Positions 35,530-44,432 of a stretch of 64,000 bases of DNA are shown piece after piece (the stretch's first letter is position 1; every line of letters begins with the position of its first letter). The notes under the pieces were generated by a model. The model was given only the letters and a program-made list of their open reading frames with translations, was not told the DNA's origin and ran no database searches. The position numbers and the translations under genes are program-made. The DNA comes from Streptococcus panodentis. Its GTDB lineage: Bacteria > Bacillota > Bacilli > Lactobacillales > Streptococcaceae. The DNA lies in assembly GCF_017884005.1 (NCBI RefSeq), contig NZ_QFAY01000017.1, positions 1-64,000 on the forward strand, in the 5' to 3' direction.

Positions 35530-36215
35530 AATTAATCAAGACCTATCTGCCCAATGTTTATAGGATGGGCTGGGGGGGTCAGGCGGGCTGGGGAACAGCT
35601 ATTTACCTGACCTTCTATATGACCATTATCCCCTTTTTGGTTGGCGGGTTTTTGGGCTTTATTGCTGGCTTGCTGCTGGTTTTGACCGGTCCCGGCGGTA
35701 TTTTGGAAAATAGACCTGTCTTCTTTATTTTAGATAAGGTCACTTCCATCTTTCGGGCGATTCCTTTCATCATCCTGTTGGCTCTAATCAACCCCTTCAC
35801 CCGCATGCTGGTAGGAACAGGGATTGGTCCGACAGCGGCTCTGGTTCCCCTGTCATTGGCGGTCTTTCCTTTCTTTGCCCGTCAGGTGCAGGTGGTTCTG
35901 TCGGAGTTGGATAAGGGAGTTATTGAGGCGGCTCAGGCCAGCGGCGCTACTTTCTGGGATATCGTCGGCGTTTACTTGCGGGAGGGACTGCCGGATCTGG
36001 TCCGTGTCACAACGGTGACCCTCATTTCTCTGGTCGGAGAAACGACCATGGCCGGAGCTATCGGAGCCGGCGGTCTGGGAAATGTTGCTCTGGCATACGG
36101 CTTCCAGCGTTATAACAACGATGTCACCGTTCTGGCGACTCTCTTGATTCTCTTTTTGATTTTCTTCATCCAGTTTGTCGGAGACAGCATCACCAGAAAA
36201 ATCAGCCATAAATAA
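35523..36215 (+). CDS. metI: MetI, methionine ABC transporter permease
   Basis: The membrane component of the methionine importer. The 230-aa protein has five hydrophobic helices and the cytoplasmic coupling motif EAAQASGATFWDIVGVYLREGLPDL that contacts MetN. It is the last gene of the operon. Also called MetP or AtmE in Gram-positives. Confidence 0.94.
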   Translation: MLELIKTYLPNVYRMGWGGQAGWGTAIYLTFYMTIIPFLVGGFLGFIAGLLLVLTGPGGILENRPVFFILDKVTSIFRAIPFIILLALINPFTRMLVGTGIGPTAALVPLSLAVFPFFARQVQVVLSELDKGVIEAAQASGATFWDIVGVYLREGLPDLVRVTTVTLISLVGETTMAGAIGAGGLGNVALAYGFQRYNNDVTVLATLLILFLIFFIQFVGDSITRKISHK

Positions 36216-36267
36216 GAGGCTGTCCCACTGCCTGAAGGCCTCTGTGAACACAGGGGATAAAAACTGC

Positions 36268-36291
36268 GGCTTCCTTTTGGAAGTCTTTTTT
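36268..36291 (+). terminator. Terminator of atm/met operon
   Basis: GGCTTCC-tttt-GGAAGTC (7 bp, one G.U) is followed by TTTTTT, about 50 bp after metI. Confidence 0.75.
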
Positions 36292-36302
36292 ATAGTTGCT
36301 GA

Positions 36303-36480
36303 TACTCAAAGATAAACTAAATGACGATAAAGCCCTGCTTTTGTGGCTTTCTGTCAGAAGCACTAGTCACAACCTCAAATAGTTTCTTGGTCTATTTGAG
36401 CAGCTGCGGCAAGCTCTTTCGCGAGGCCAGTCACTTGTCTGCAGCCTTGTATAAATCCTCGTGGTTTGAGCACCAAGGGA
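36303..36480 (+). repeat. Degenerate BOX-like repeat after met operon
   Basis: It begins ATACTCAAAGATAAACTAAA TGACGATAA, a mix of both repeat ends in this window. It continues with boxB-like CACAACCTCAAATAGTTTCT and GCAGCTGCGGCAAGC. No coding frame. The right limit is uncertain. Confidence 0.45.
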
Positions 36481-36513
36481 GAAGCAGGACTGCCAAATCG
36501 TCTGAAAATTTAA

Positions 36514-36542
36514 TTTACTTTCCCTCGGCAGAGTGATATAAT
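36514..36542 (+). promoter_or_regulatory. Strong promoter without a visible gene
   Basis: TTTACT (36514-36519), 17 bp, and TATAAT (36537-36542) with TGA before the -10. The nearest gene downstream starts about 800 bp away. The first 120 nt of the transcript can fold (GTCATCT/AGATGAC enclosing CACTTTG/CAAAGTG). Confidence 0.55.
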
Positions 36543-36647
36543 GAATAAATATAGGAAATTGTCATCTGTGCAGTTCTGAAACCCTTTCTATTTTAATCCC
36601 GCATGTTTAAACTCACTGCCGCTAGCTCACTTTGTTTCAATAACTTA

Positions 36648-36752
36648 TACCCAAAGTGAAGATGACAGGGGCGAAGAGCAAGGCCAACGGGCAATCAATC
36701 GTCTCCTTTACCTTACGAGGCCGGGACTGAAGAACTTTTGCCTCAGCCTCAT
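36648..36752 (-). repeat. BOX-like right-end module, inverted
   Basis: The complement reads GAGACGATTGATTGCCCG...CTTGCTCTTCGCCCCTGTCATCTTC, matching the right-hand parts of the elements at 30632 and 50034. It runs into the GAGGC...GCCTC hairpin (36718-36752). The rest of 36756-37070 shows only a small hairpin (36965-36986) and no gene. Confidence 0.5.
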
Positions 36753-37070
36753 TTTAAGCTGCAGATAAAGAGGCTGGGACAAGAGCCCCCAACTTCGTAT
36801 CTTTCTATCGTTTGACGGCAAGACCCAGTGGTGGAAGAGCCTCTGCTGACTTTGGTCAATTAGGATCTCTCCTGCACAGTTCATTAGGCGCTTTGGCGCC
36901 AATCAACCACTGCTGAGCGGCTTGTCATTTCTTGGACCATCAGCCCTTACAAGCCGCTGCTTTGACAGTCAGCTTTGCTGGACTGTATTCACAAGCTCAG
37001 ACCATCATTCCCTGCTTGTCTGAGCGGTGCGGAGATGGGTTGAAAATAAAACTGACAAAGTAAGTGTCAA

Positions 37071-37094
37071 AAACAGCCTGGGGTTAGGCTGTTT
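37071..37094 (-). terminator. Hairpin with T tract on the minus strand
   Basis: AAACAGCCT-N6-AGGCTGTTT is a perfect 9-bp stem and the minus-strand side continues with TT. No minus-strand gene ends here, so its target is unclear. Confidence 0.45.
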
Positions 37095-37337
37095 CAGGTC
37101 AGCAGCCAGAAATGAAGACTTGCTGATGAGATTGGAGCCTCTGTCTGACCGATTTTTGTTCCCCTCTCAACTTTCGTCAGGTCTGGGAGGCTGTTGCGGC
37201 TGGCGTTAGCCGTGACCGTCCGTGTCGCTGGGCTGTTGCGCCTCAAAGCAGAGCTTTTGAGCATCTTGCTGTCTGGATTTGGAATAGTTTGGTGCAGGAG
37301 CGCGGGAGCAGGCTAAAAAACTATATAAGGAGAGACA

Positions 37338-39101
37338 ATGGCACAGGAGCGAGAGAAAATTTCACGGGCCAGAAAGAAAGAGCTGACAGCCCGCTTGAAC
37401 GAGCAAATCAAGCCTAAAATAAAGCTGGTCTATCTATCAGCCTTTTTGTCTTGGATTCAGTTTCTTATGCGCATTGCAAGCTTTGCCCTGCTGGCTAAGC
37501 TGCTGTCAGACCTCTATGAAGGGCGGCCGGTCTTGCTCCTGTCGGCGGCCTTCTGGCTGCTGCTTTTTAATGGTTTAGGCTTTGGAGTTTCACTCTTAGC
37601 CAAGCAGTATCAGGGACTGGCTTCCCAATTTGCCCGAGACAGGCTGAAAGCTGCCTTTTTTCAGGCTTTCATAGATAAAGACGGCAGCTTTCAGGAGGGC
37701 CGGACAGCTGCGGACATCCTAACGGTCGCTTCGCAGGGCATTGACAGTCTGGATACCTATTATTCCTACTATCTGACTCTCCGTCTGCGGACCTATTTTA
37801 ACTGTCTGACCGTTCTGCTTCTCGTTTTCCTGCTTTTTCCGCTGGGCGGCTTGATTTTTCTCCTGTCTCTGCCTTTGATACCGGTGTCTATCATGCTCAT
37901 GCAGAAGCGTTCGCGCAGTATCATGAATCGCTATTGGACCTCTTATATGGATGTAGGCAATCTCTTTCTGGATGATTTGAAAGGCTTAAATACCCTTTAT
38001 TCCTATCAGGCTGATGCCAAATATGAACAGGAATTTGCTCAGCAGGCAGAGGAGTTTCGGGATGCGACCATGGAGCTTTTAGGCTTTCAGCTGCAGTCTG
38101 TTGGTTACATGGATACAGTCATGTACTTGGGAATCGGCATCTCAGGTTTTGCGGCGGCTTCTATGCTGGGGTCCGGACAGCTGACACTCTTTACCCTGAT
38201 TTATTTCGTCCTTATAGCGACGGAATTTTTCAGTCCGATTCGGGAAGCAGGCTATGGCATGCATCTGGTCATGATGAATACTAAAATGGCTGATCGGATT
38301 TTCAGTTTTTTGGATTCGGTCGATAGGCAGGCCGCAGCGGATAGGGAGACTCTGCCGGCATTTGATGAACTGAGGGCAGAGGATTTGACGGTTGCTTTTG
38401 ACGGCCGGAACCTCTTTGAACATCTTTGTTTCAAGGTTCGGCGCGGTCAGGTCTTTGCCCTTGCTGGTGAAAGCGGCCGGGGGAAAACAAGGCTGGCGAA
38501 AGCGTTGCTGGGAAAAGCAGGTCTGCAGGAAGGTTCAGTCTTTTTGGGGTCAAAGGACATTGCAGGCCTGCCTCAAGCCGCCATTTACCAGCAAGTCCTG
38601 TATAGCTCCTCTGACAGTCAGCTCTTAAATGCCTCTATCTTAGAGAATCTGCAGTTGGCTGCAGACTGGTCCCGCACCGACTTGGAAGCGTGGCTGACTG
38701 CAAGGAAGCTGCTGACCTTTACCGATCAGCTGCCCCAAGGATTGGACACTCCGGTCGGTGAGAATGGCAGCTACCTGTCGCCGGGACAACGCCAGCAGAT
38801 TATCTGTGTCCGGGCAATCTTGGCCCAGCGCTCGCTTTATATCTTTGATGAGATCACATCCAGCGTAGACAAGGAAAATGAAGCCGTTATTGACGAGCTG
38901 CTGGACTTGCTGGCTCAGGATGCTCTGGTGATTGAGATTACTCACAAGATGAAGCGGGTGGCCAAGGCGGGCCAAGTCCTGTTTATGGGCCGGCATGGCT
39001 TTGACTTGGGCAGTCCTGAGCGCCTGTACGAGGAAAATGAGGAATATCGCCGGCTGGCGGATACCCAGCAAGCTTTGGAGGGACTGACAGATGGAAACTA
39101 A
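37338..39101 (+). CDS. Exporter-fold ABC half-transporter, first of a pair (ECF-linked)
   Basis: A 587-aa protein with about six N-terminal helices (residues 28-310) and a C-terminal nucleotide-binding domain. Walker A is GESGRGKT, Walker B is IFDEITSSVD and the switch His is in ITHKMKR. The signature is LSPGQRQQ instead of LSGGQ. It forms a likely heterodimer with the next gene (11-bp overlap) and is operonic with an ECF module. CydDC-like by fold, but the neighbours argue against cytochrome assembly. Pairs of this fold act as importers for siderophores (YbtPQ-type), so uptake is a serious option. AAGGAG precedes the ATG. Confidence 0.82.
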   Translation: MAQEREKISRARKKELTARLNEQIKPKIKLVYLSAFLSWIQFLMRIASFALLAKLLSDLYEGRPVLLLSAAFWLLLFNGLGFGVSLLAKQYQGLASQFARDRLKAAFFQAFIDKDGSFQEGRTAADILTVASQGIDSLDTYYSYYLTLRLRTYFNCLTVLLLVFLLFPLGGLIFLLSLPLIPVSIMLMQKRSRSIMNRYWTSYMDVGNLFLDDLKGLNTLYSYQADAKYEQEFAQQAEEFRDATMELLGFQLQSVGYMDTVMYLGIGISGFAAASMLGSGQLTLFTLIYFVLIATEFFSPIREAGYGMHLVMMNTKMADRIFSFLDSVDRQAAADRETLPAFDELRAEDLTVAFDGRNLFEHLCFKVRRGQVFALAGESGRGKTRLAKALLGKAGLQEGSVFLGSKDIAGLPQAAIYQQVLYSSSDSQLLNASILENLQLAADWSRTDLEAWLTARKLLTFTDQLPQGLDTPVGENGSYLSPGQRQQIICVRAILAQRSLYIFDEITSSVDKENEAVIDELLDLLAQDALVIEITHKMKRVAKAGQVLFMGRHGFDLGSPERLYEENEEYRRLADTQQALEGLTDGN

Positions 39102-40758
39102 GCAAACTTACTCAACCCGCCTGATTCTCTCCCGCCTTTTCAGACTGATGAGGCATTTGCTGCCTTTTATCGGACTGGCTGTCTTTTTTGCCCTTCTGGG
39201 CTTTGTAACCACGACAGCCATTCCCAGCCTTTTGATTCAGCTGGGCTTTACAGTTCTGGCCGGGCAGCCTCTGACAGTCTGGCCGCTGCTGTTTCTGATC
39301 AGCCTTGCGTTTGCTCGCGGTCTTTTCCGTTATGGAGAGCATTATTTCGGACATTTCGTGGCCTTTCATTCCTTGGCGGATCTGCGCAAACTGACCTTTG
39401 CTAAGCTGCGCCGTTTGGCACCGGCCAAATTAGACCGGCAGGACAGCGGCCGGCTGCTTAAAATAATAGCTGAGGATATTGAAGCACTGGAAGTCTTCTT
39501 CGCTCATACCATTGCCCCTGTCTGCACAGGAATTTTGTCAGCTCTTTTGATGGCCCTTGGTCTGGCGGTTCTGTCTCCCTGGCTTGCTCTGACAGCCTTG
39601 CTGGCCTATCTGTTGCTAGCAGCAGTTCTGCCCCGCTATTTTGCGAGACAGCTGCAGGCAGGGATGGAGGAGCAGCATCGGGTGCGCTCAGCTTATCTTT
39701 CTTTCTTTTTGGAAAGTCTGAAAGCGATGGGAGATTTGGCGCAGCTGGGCAAAACACAGGCGCGCTTTGCCCGTCTGACTGAGCAGAGTCAGGCAGTCAA
39801 CCGTCTGGAACTGCAGACAGCTCAGAAGCAGTTTCTGCAGCAAGCTTGGAGCTTCTTGGTTTTGGGCCTTTCTCTGACGGTTTTTGCTTTGCTGGCCCTG
39901 CTTCAGGCGGAAAGAGGAGAGCTGGAAGTGCAGACGGCTGTTCTGGCTCTGGCCGCTTTTTCAAGCTCCTTTGCCCCTTTCTTAGAGTTGGGGCGTCTGC
40001 CTTTGGGCTTTAAGCGGGCCATGAATGCCGGCCGCAATGTTTTTGCCCTTTTGGATGAGGCCGAGCCTGAGCTGACAGGGAGTGAGCAGCCTGTTCTTCT
40101 GGATGATGTGCTGATTGAAAATCTGACCTTTGCCTATGAGGGGCGGGAGCGGTCCGTTTTTACAGACTTATCGGCTCGTTTTGATAAGGGAAAGATTATC
40201 GGCCTGCTTGGTGCCAGCGGCAGCGGCAAATCCACTCTGATGAAGCTCATCATGCGCTGGTATGATGCGCAGACAGGCCATATTTCCTTCAGTGGGAAAG
40301 ATTCCAGAGACATCAGCCGCCAGCATCTGCAGGCTTTCTTTGCCTATGTTCCGCAGACTGCACAGCTCTTTCACCAAAGCTTGAGAGAAAATCTGCTCTT
40401 AGGCAGGACCGACATCAGTGATGCTGATATCTGGGAGCTGGCAGAAAGGTGCCGGCTGAAAGAGCGTTTGGAAAAACTGCCGCAGGGGCTGGACACGGTG
40501 ATTGACGGGGAGGCGGATTTCTCAGCCGGAGAATGCCAGCGTCTGGAGCTGATGCGGGCTCTGCTCAAGGATGCGGACTGCTATATTTTTGATGAGCCAA
40601 CCAGCAATCTGGATTCGCTTAACGAAGCGGCCTTTCTGGCGATTGTCAAGGAGGAATGCCGCGGCATGGTCTTTCTGATTTCCCACCGTCCGTCAACGGT
40701 GGCCTTGGCAGATGAAATTTATGAGTTAGAAGCTTCACATATAAAGAGGATAAAATAA
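39091..40758 (+). CDS. Exporter-fold ABC half-transporter, second of a pair (ECF-linked)
   Basis: A 555-aa partner of the preceding protein, with a membrane domain over about residues 15-310. Walker A is GASGSGKST and Walker B YIFDEPTSNLD, with a deviating signature FSAGECQR and switch His in ISHRPSTV. Both partners keep the Walker B glutamate but have altered signature motifs. The ATG lies inside the upstream gene and its stop touches the S-component start, showing strong coupling across the operon. Confidence 0.82.
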   Translation: METKQTYSTRLILSRLFRLMRHLLPFIGLAVFFALLGFVTTTAIPSLLIQLGFTVLAGQPLTVWPLLFLISLAFARGLFRYGEHYFGHFVAFHSLADLRKLTFAKLRRLAPAKLDRQDSGRLLKIIAEDIEALEVFFAHTIAPVCTGILSALLMALGLAVLSPWLALTALLAYLLLAAVLPRYFARQLQAGMEEQHRVRSAYLSFFLESLKAMGDLAQLGKTQARFARLTEQSQAVNRLELQTAQKQFLQQAWSFLVLGLSLTVFALLALLQAERGELEVQTAVLALAAFSSSFAPFLELGRLPLGFKRAMNAGRNVFALLDEAEPELTGSEQPVLLDDVLIENLTFAYEGRERSVFTDLSARFDKGKIIGLLGASGSGKSTLMKLIMRWYDAQTGHISFSGKDSRDISRQHLQAFFAYVPQTAQLFHQSLRENLLLGRTDISDADIWELAERCRLKERLEKLPQGLDTVIDGEADFSAGECQRLELMRALLKDADCYIFDEPTSNLDSLNEAAFLAIVKEECRGMVFLISHRPSTVALADEIYELEASHIKRIK

Positions 40759-41351
40759 TGAACAAATTAAAAGTAAAAGATATTATGCTGACTGGGGCTT
40801 TTGCAGCTCTCTATTTTCTCTGTGTTGGATTGGGGACCTTTTCCAGCATTCTCTTTGACCGCTCAGGCAGTATGATGTATGCGCCTGCCTGCGCTGCAGT
40901 GCTGGGAGGAACGGTTTATATGCTTCTGCAGAGCAAGGTCAGGAAGTTTGGCGCTATTACCCTGCTGGGGCTGGTTATGGGAGCTTTCTTCCTTTTGTCC
41001 GGCCATTTCTTTGCTTCCTTTCTTCCGGGGATGATTTTCGGTCTCTTGGCCGACGCCATTGCCAAACAGGGAAACTATGAAAATAAGGTAATCAATCTCC
41101 TGTCTTTTGTCGTCTTTTCCTTTGTCAATTCAGGACCGATTATCCTTATGTGGCTGGCGCGTCAGACCTATATCAACAGCCTGCTGGCGCGCGGCAAGAC
41201 GCAGGAATATATCGATCGGGTTATGCTGCCGGTAGAGGCTTCAACCGTTGTCTGGTTTGTCCTGACGGTCGTTGTGGGGGCGCTGATTGGCGGTCTTTTT
41301 GGCCAGTATCTGCTGAAAAAGCACTTTGTCAAAGCAGGGATGGTGTCATGA
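40758..41351 (+). CDS. MptD/Trep_Strep family ECF transporter S component
   Basis: A 197-aa membrane protein with about six helices. It matches what I recall of the Trep_Strep (TIGR02185) family of putative substrate-capture subunits. It starts MNKLKVKDIMLTGAFAALYF and overlaps the next gene by 4 bp. The substrate is unknown. The direct neighbours supply a T component and a double ATPase, so a complete ECF transporter is encoded. Confidence 0.8.
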   Translation: MNKLKVKDIMLTGAFAALYFLCVGLGTFSSILFDRSGSMMYAPACAAVLGGTVYMLLQSKVRKFGAITLLGLVMGAFFLLSGHFFASFLPGMIFGLLADAIAKQGNYENKVINLLSFVVFSFVNSGPIILMWLARQTYINSLLARGKTQEYIDRVMLPVEASTVVWFVLTVVVGALIGGLFGQYLLKKHFVKAGMVS

Positions 41352-42028
41352 GTTTGGATGTCCGCAGCAAAGTTCTTTTAGTCCTCTTTGCCAATATGGC
41401 TTTCCTCTTCAGGGTTAAGGGCTGGCTGGAGCTGGCTCTGGTAGGGGGGATAGCCTTCATTATCTATCTGGTCGGCAGAAGGAAAATGGCCCTGCATTTT
41501 CTGGTCATTTTCGCCCTCTTCTGGCTGATTGATGCTGCCTTGCTGCATCTGCCGGCCGGTCAGTCTTTTCATGTGCTGACGACTTTTGCGGCTGCCGGCC
41601 GCTTTATGCTGCCTTCCATCATGGCTGGCGCTCTGCTGCTTGTGAGCTCCACGGCTTATGAGCTGGTTCACGGTCTCCGAAAATGGCGGCTGCCTGAAAG
41701 CCTGCTCTTAACCTTAGCTGTGATGATGCGCTTTCTGCCGGCTATCAAAGCAGATGCCAACACTATCAACCGCAGCCTGCGCCTGCGCGGTATTTTTCTC
41801 AGAAAGCGGGATATCCTCCTGCAGCCGCTGCGCTATTTTGAGTATCTGATAATCCCCCTCTTGATGTCGCTTTTGCGAACAGTGCAGGACCTGACCATTG
41901 CCTCCCTGACCAAAGGGCTGGCGCTGGGCCGCAAATCAACAGAAACCTTCGCTTCCAGATTTAGACTAGCAGATTGGAGTGTGTGTGCATGGATGTTAGG
42001 CATGATGTGCTGGATGATCAGCCGTTAA
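41348..42028 (+). CDS. ECF transporter T component (CbiQ family)
   Basis: A 226-aa membrane coupling protein. The CbiQ-type cytoplasmic helix is LSVMMRFLPAIKADANTINRSLRLRGI-like, ending with an R-LRG motif. I chose ATG 41348, which overlaps the S-component stop (ATGA). A longer frame starting at 41150 lies wholly inside that gene. Its 3' end overlaps the ATPase gene by 40 bp. Confidence 0.82.
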   Translation: MSLDVRSKVLLVLFANMAFLFRVKGWLELALVGGIAFIIYLVGRRKMALHFLVIFALFWLIDAALLHLPAGQSFHVLTTFAAAGRFMLPSIMAGALLLVSSTAYELVHGLRKWRLPESLLLTLAVMMRFLPAIKADANTINRSLRLRGIFLRKRDILLQPLRYFEYLIIPLLMSLLRTVQDLTIASLTKGLALGRKSTETFASRFRLADWSVCAWMLGMMCWMISR

Positions 42029-43416
42029 TAGCGGCGGACTCACTGGCATTTTCTTATGACAATAGCAGAGCGGAAAGCCTGCAGATTGGGGACCTGCAGA
42101 TTGCAGCAGGAGAGTTCCTTGTCCTCTGCGGTCCGAGCGGCAGCGGCAAGTCCAGCTTTCTGCGCCTGCTCAACGGCCTCATTCCGGACTATTATCATGG
42201 ACAGCTGCGCGGACAGCTGCGCGTGGACAGTCTGGAAGCCGGTCAGAAGCCGGCTGAAGAGTTTTCATCCTCTGTCGCCTCCGTCTTTCAGAATCCAGCC
42301 AGTCAGTTCTTTCATAAAATCGTCAAGCATGAGCTGGTCCTGCCCTGTGAAAATCAGGGGAAACCTGCGAAGCAGATTCTGCAGCAGCTGGAGCAGCTGA
42401 CCGCAGAGTTTTCGCTGTCCGGCTATTTGGAGCGGGAAATGCTCAGCCTGTCGGGCGGTGAAAAGCAGCGCATGGCCCTGCTGACCGCTATGATGCAGGA
42501 TACACCGATTCTGGTCTTAGATGAGCCGACAGCCAATCTGGATCGTGGCGGAATCGAGCAGGTGGCCAGTCACTTGGCTGATTTGAAGGCTAAGGGCAAG
42601 ACCATTATTGTAGCCGAGCATCGGCTGGACTATCTGCAGGATCTGGCAGACCGCTATCTTTACTTTGATCAGGGCCGGCTGCTGACAGATTATGGGCGGG
42701 AGGATTTTCTGGCCCTGTCGGATCAGGAGCGGCATGAGCGGAGCTTGCGCAGCCTGCACCTGCCGGCTTATCCAGCGGCAGCGGAAAAGACAGGGCCTGC
42801 TCTGCCATTTCCCGAAGAAAGTCTCAGTGTAAAAAATCTAAGACTGAAAGCCGGGAACCAGGATTTGGCCTCTATCGAAGAGGCCGTCTTTGGCCGGGGG
42901 CAAATCACAGCTCTGGTCGGTCCCAATGGTGCCGGCAAGTCGACTCTGGCAGCCTATCTGGCCGGACTTTTGGATGACAAAGAAGCCGTTTTCAGTTTTA
43001 AAGGGCAGGCCTTGTCAGCCCTTCAGCGTCTGCAGCAGACAGCCCTGGTCATGCAGGAGGTCCGCCTGCAGCTCTTTGCTGACAGTGTGGAAAAGGAGCT
43101 GCTGCTGGGGGTCAAGGAGGCAGTTGATGCGGATGCTTTGCTGGCAAGGTTGGATTTGCAGGATCTCAAGGACCGTCATCCCATGACCCTGTCCGGCGGT
43201 GAGCAGCAGCGGCTGGTTATTGCCAGCCAGCTCCTGTCCCAAAAGGACATCTTCATTTTTGATGAGCCCAGCTCAGGTCTGGACTATTTACAGATGCAGC
43301 ATGTAGCCGGCTTGCTGCAGGAGCTGAAGAAGCAGGGCAAGGTGGTCGTTTTGATTTCTCATGATGAGGAACTGCTGGAACTGACAGCCGACAGGCTCTT
43401 TCATCTAGGAAAATAA
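41989..43416 (+). CDS. ECF transporter double ATPase
   Basis: A 475-aa protein with two nucleotide-binding domains in tandem. First: [28 protein letters not shown]. Second: [27 protein letters not shown]. It energises the ECF module of this operon. ATG 41989 is 9 bases after GGAG; an in-frame TTG at 41974 is possible. A terminator follows at once. Confidence 0.85.
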   Translation: MDVRHDVLDDQPLIAADSLAFSYDNSRAESLQIGDLQIAAGEFLVLCGPSGSGKSSFLRLLNGLIPDYYHGQLRGQLRVDSLEAGQKPAEEFSSSVASVFQNPASQFFHKIVKHELVLPCENQGKPAKQILQQLEQLTAEFSLSGYLEREMLSLSGGEKQRMALLTAMMQDTPILVLDEPTANLDRGGIEQVASHLADLKAKGKTIIVAEHRLDYLQDLADRYLYFDQGRLLTDYGREDFLALSDQERHERSLRSLHLPAYPAAAEKTGPALPFPEESLSVKNLRLKAGNQDLASIEEAVFGRGQITALVGPNGAGKSTLAAYLAGLLDDKEAVFSFKGQALSALQRLQQTALVMQEVRLQLFADSVEKELLLGVKEAVDADALLARLDLQDLKDRHPMTLSGGEQQRLVIASQLLSQKDIFIFDEPSSGLDYLQMQHVAGLLQELKKQGKVVVLISHDEELLELTADRLFHLGK

Positions 43417-43455
43417 AAAAGCATTTCTGGAGGGTATATCTTTCAGAAATGTTTT
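43417..43455 (+). terminator. Terminator of ABC/ECF operon
   Basis: AAAAGCATTTCTG-N14-CAGAAATGTTTT ends the five-gene operon directly after the stop codon. Confidence 0.8.
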
Positions 43456-43483
43456 CTTATAAGAATTACCTATGACTGAAACT

Positions 43484-43565
43484 ATAGCGAAAGCCCGCTA
43501 TTTTTGGTAAGATTAGTAGACATGCGAAAATCTCAGGCAGCCCATGAATGCTGGCCTGAAAGGAG
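43484..43565 (+). promoter_or_regulatory. Structured leader of SAM hydroxide adenosyltransferase gene
   Basis: Hairpin 1 is ATAGCG-aaagcc-CGCTAT plus TTTTT (43484-43505). Hairpin 2 is TCAGGCAGC-N8-GCT-g-GCCTGA (43533-43559), which directly abuts the ribosome site AAGGAG. A TGG-TAAGAT extended -10 lies between them. I do not recognise a known riboswitch; preQ1-II, TPP and SAM-III cores are absent. Confidence 0.45.
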
Positions 43566-43575
43566 AAAAACAGTC

Positions 43576-44421
43576 ATGAATAATTTGTTAGTGCTCCAGT
43601 CGGACTTCGGTCTGGTAGACGGAGCTGTTTCTGCTATGATCGGGGTGGCTTTGGAAGAATCACCGACCCTGAAAATCCATCATCTGACCCATGATATTAC
43701 CCCTTATAATATCTTTGAGGGCAGCTACCGCCTTTTTCAGACGGTTAATTACTGGCCGGAGGGAACGACTTTTGTATCCGTCGTTGACCCCGGTGTCGGC
43801 TCCAAGCGCAAGAGCGTAGTCGCTAAGACCAGTCAGGGACAGTACATCGTCACTCCTGACAACGGCACCCTGTCTTTCATCAAGAAGCATGTAGGCATTG
43901 AGGCCATTCGGGAAATCTCTGAGGTGGAAAACCGCCGCAAGGACACCGAGCATTCCTATACTTTTCATGGCCGTGATGTTTACGCCTATACAGGTGCCAA
44001 GCTGGCCAGCGGCCATATCAGCTTTGAAGAAGTGGGACCGGAGCTGAGAGTAGAGGATATTGTTGAAATCCCGGTTGTGGAAACCACCATTGCTGACAGC
44101 TATGTCAGCGGAGCGATTGATATTCTGGATGTGCGCTTTGGCTCTCTCTGGACCTCCATTACCCGTGAAGAATTCTATACTCTGAGTCCGGAATTCGGCG
44201 ATCGCTTTGAAGTGACCATTTATAACAATGATATGCTGGTCTATCAAAATCAAGTCACTTACGGCAAATCCTTTGCTGATGTCCGCATTGGTCAGCCGAT
44301 TCTTTATATCAACTCCCTCTATCGGGTCGGTCTGGCCATCAACCAAGGTTCCTTTGCCAAGGCCTACAATGTCGGTGTCGGCGCCCAATGGCACATTGAA
44401 ATCAAGCGAATTGAAAATTAA
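43576..44421 (+). CDS. SAM hydroxide adenosyltransferase (DUF62 family)
   Basis: A 281-aa member of the fluorinase/chlorinase fold. Family members without halide specificity hydrolyse S-adenosylmethionine to adenosine and methionine. The N-terminal [20 protein letters not shown] and TPDNGTLS segments carry the conserved Asp residues. I chose ATG 43576 after AAGGAG; 24 further in-frame residues upstream would cover the leader hairpin. It is 11 bp from an ECF S component, so its products may relate to what that transporter moves. Confidence 0.87.
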   Translation: MNNLLVLQSDFGLVDGAVSAMIGVALEESPTLKIHHLTHDITPYNIFEGSYRLFQTVNYWPEGTTFVSVVDPGVGSKRKSVVAKTSQGQYIVTPDNGTLSFIKKHVGIEAIREISEVENRRKDTEHSYTFHGRDVYAYTGAKLASGHISFEEVGPELRVEDIVEIPVVETTIADSYVSGAIDILDVRFGSLWTSITREEFYTLSPEFGDRFEVTIYNNDMLVYQNQVTYGKSFADVRIGQPILYINSLYRVGLAINQGSFAKAYNVGVGAQWHIEIKRIEN

Positions 44422-44432
44422 GGAAGAAGAGA

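Noticed and set aside
36708..36902. Possible transposase remnant on the minus strand after metI
   Set aside because: Short, lacks any recognisable transposase motif, and overlaps hairpin-rich repeat DNA.
37027..37209. 60-codon frame before the ABC/ECF operon
   Set aside because: No ribosome site and it contains the 37071-37094 hairpin; it does not look like a protein.
37338..40758. CydDC cytochrome bd assembly exporter
   Set aside because: No cydAB nearby; the operon continues into an ECF module, which does not fit cytochrome assembly.
43461..43575. preQ1-II riboswitch before the UPF0397 locus
   Set aside because: The conserved preQ1-II pseudoknot segments are not present and the S component is UPF0397, not QueT.
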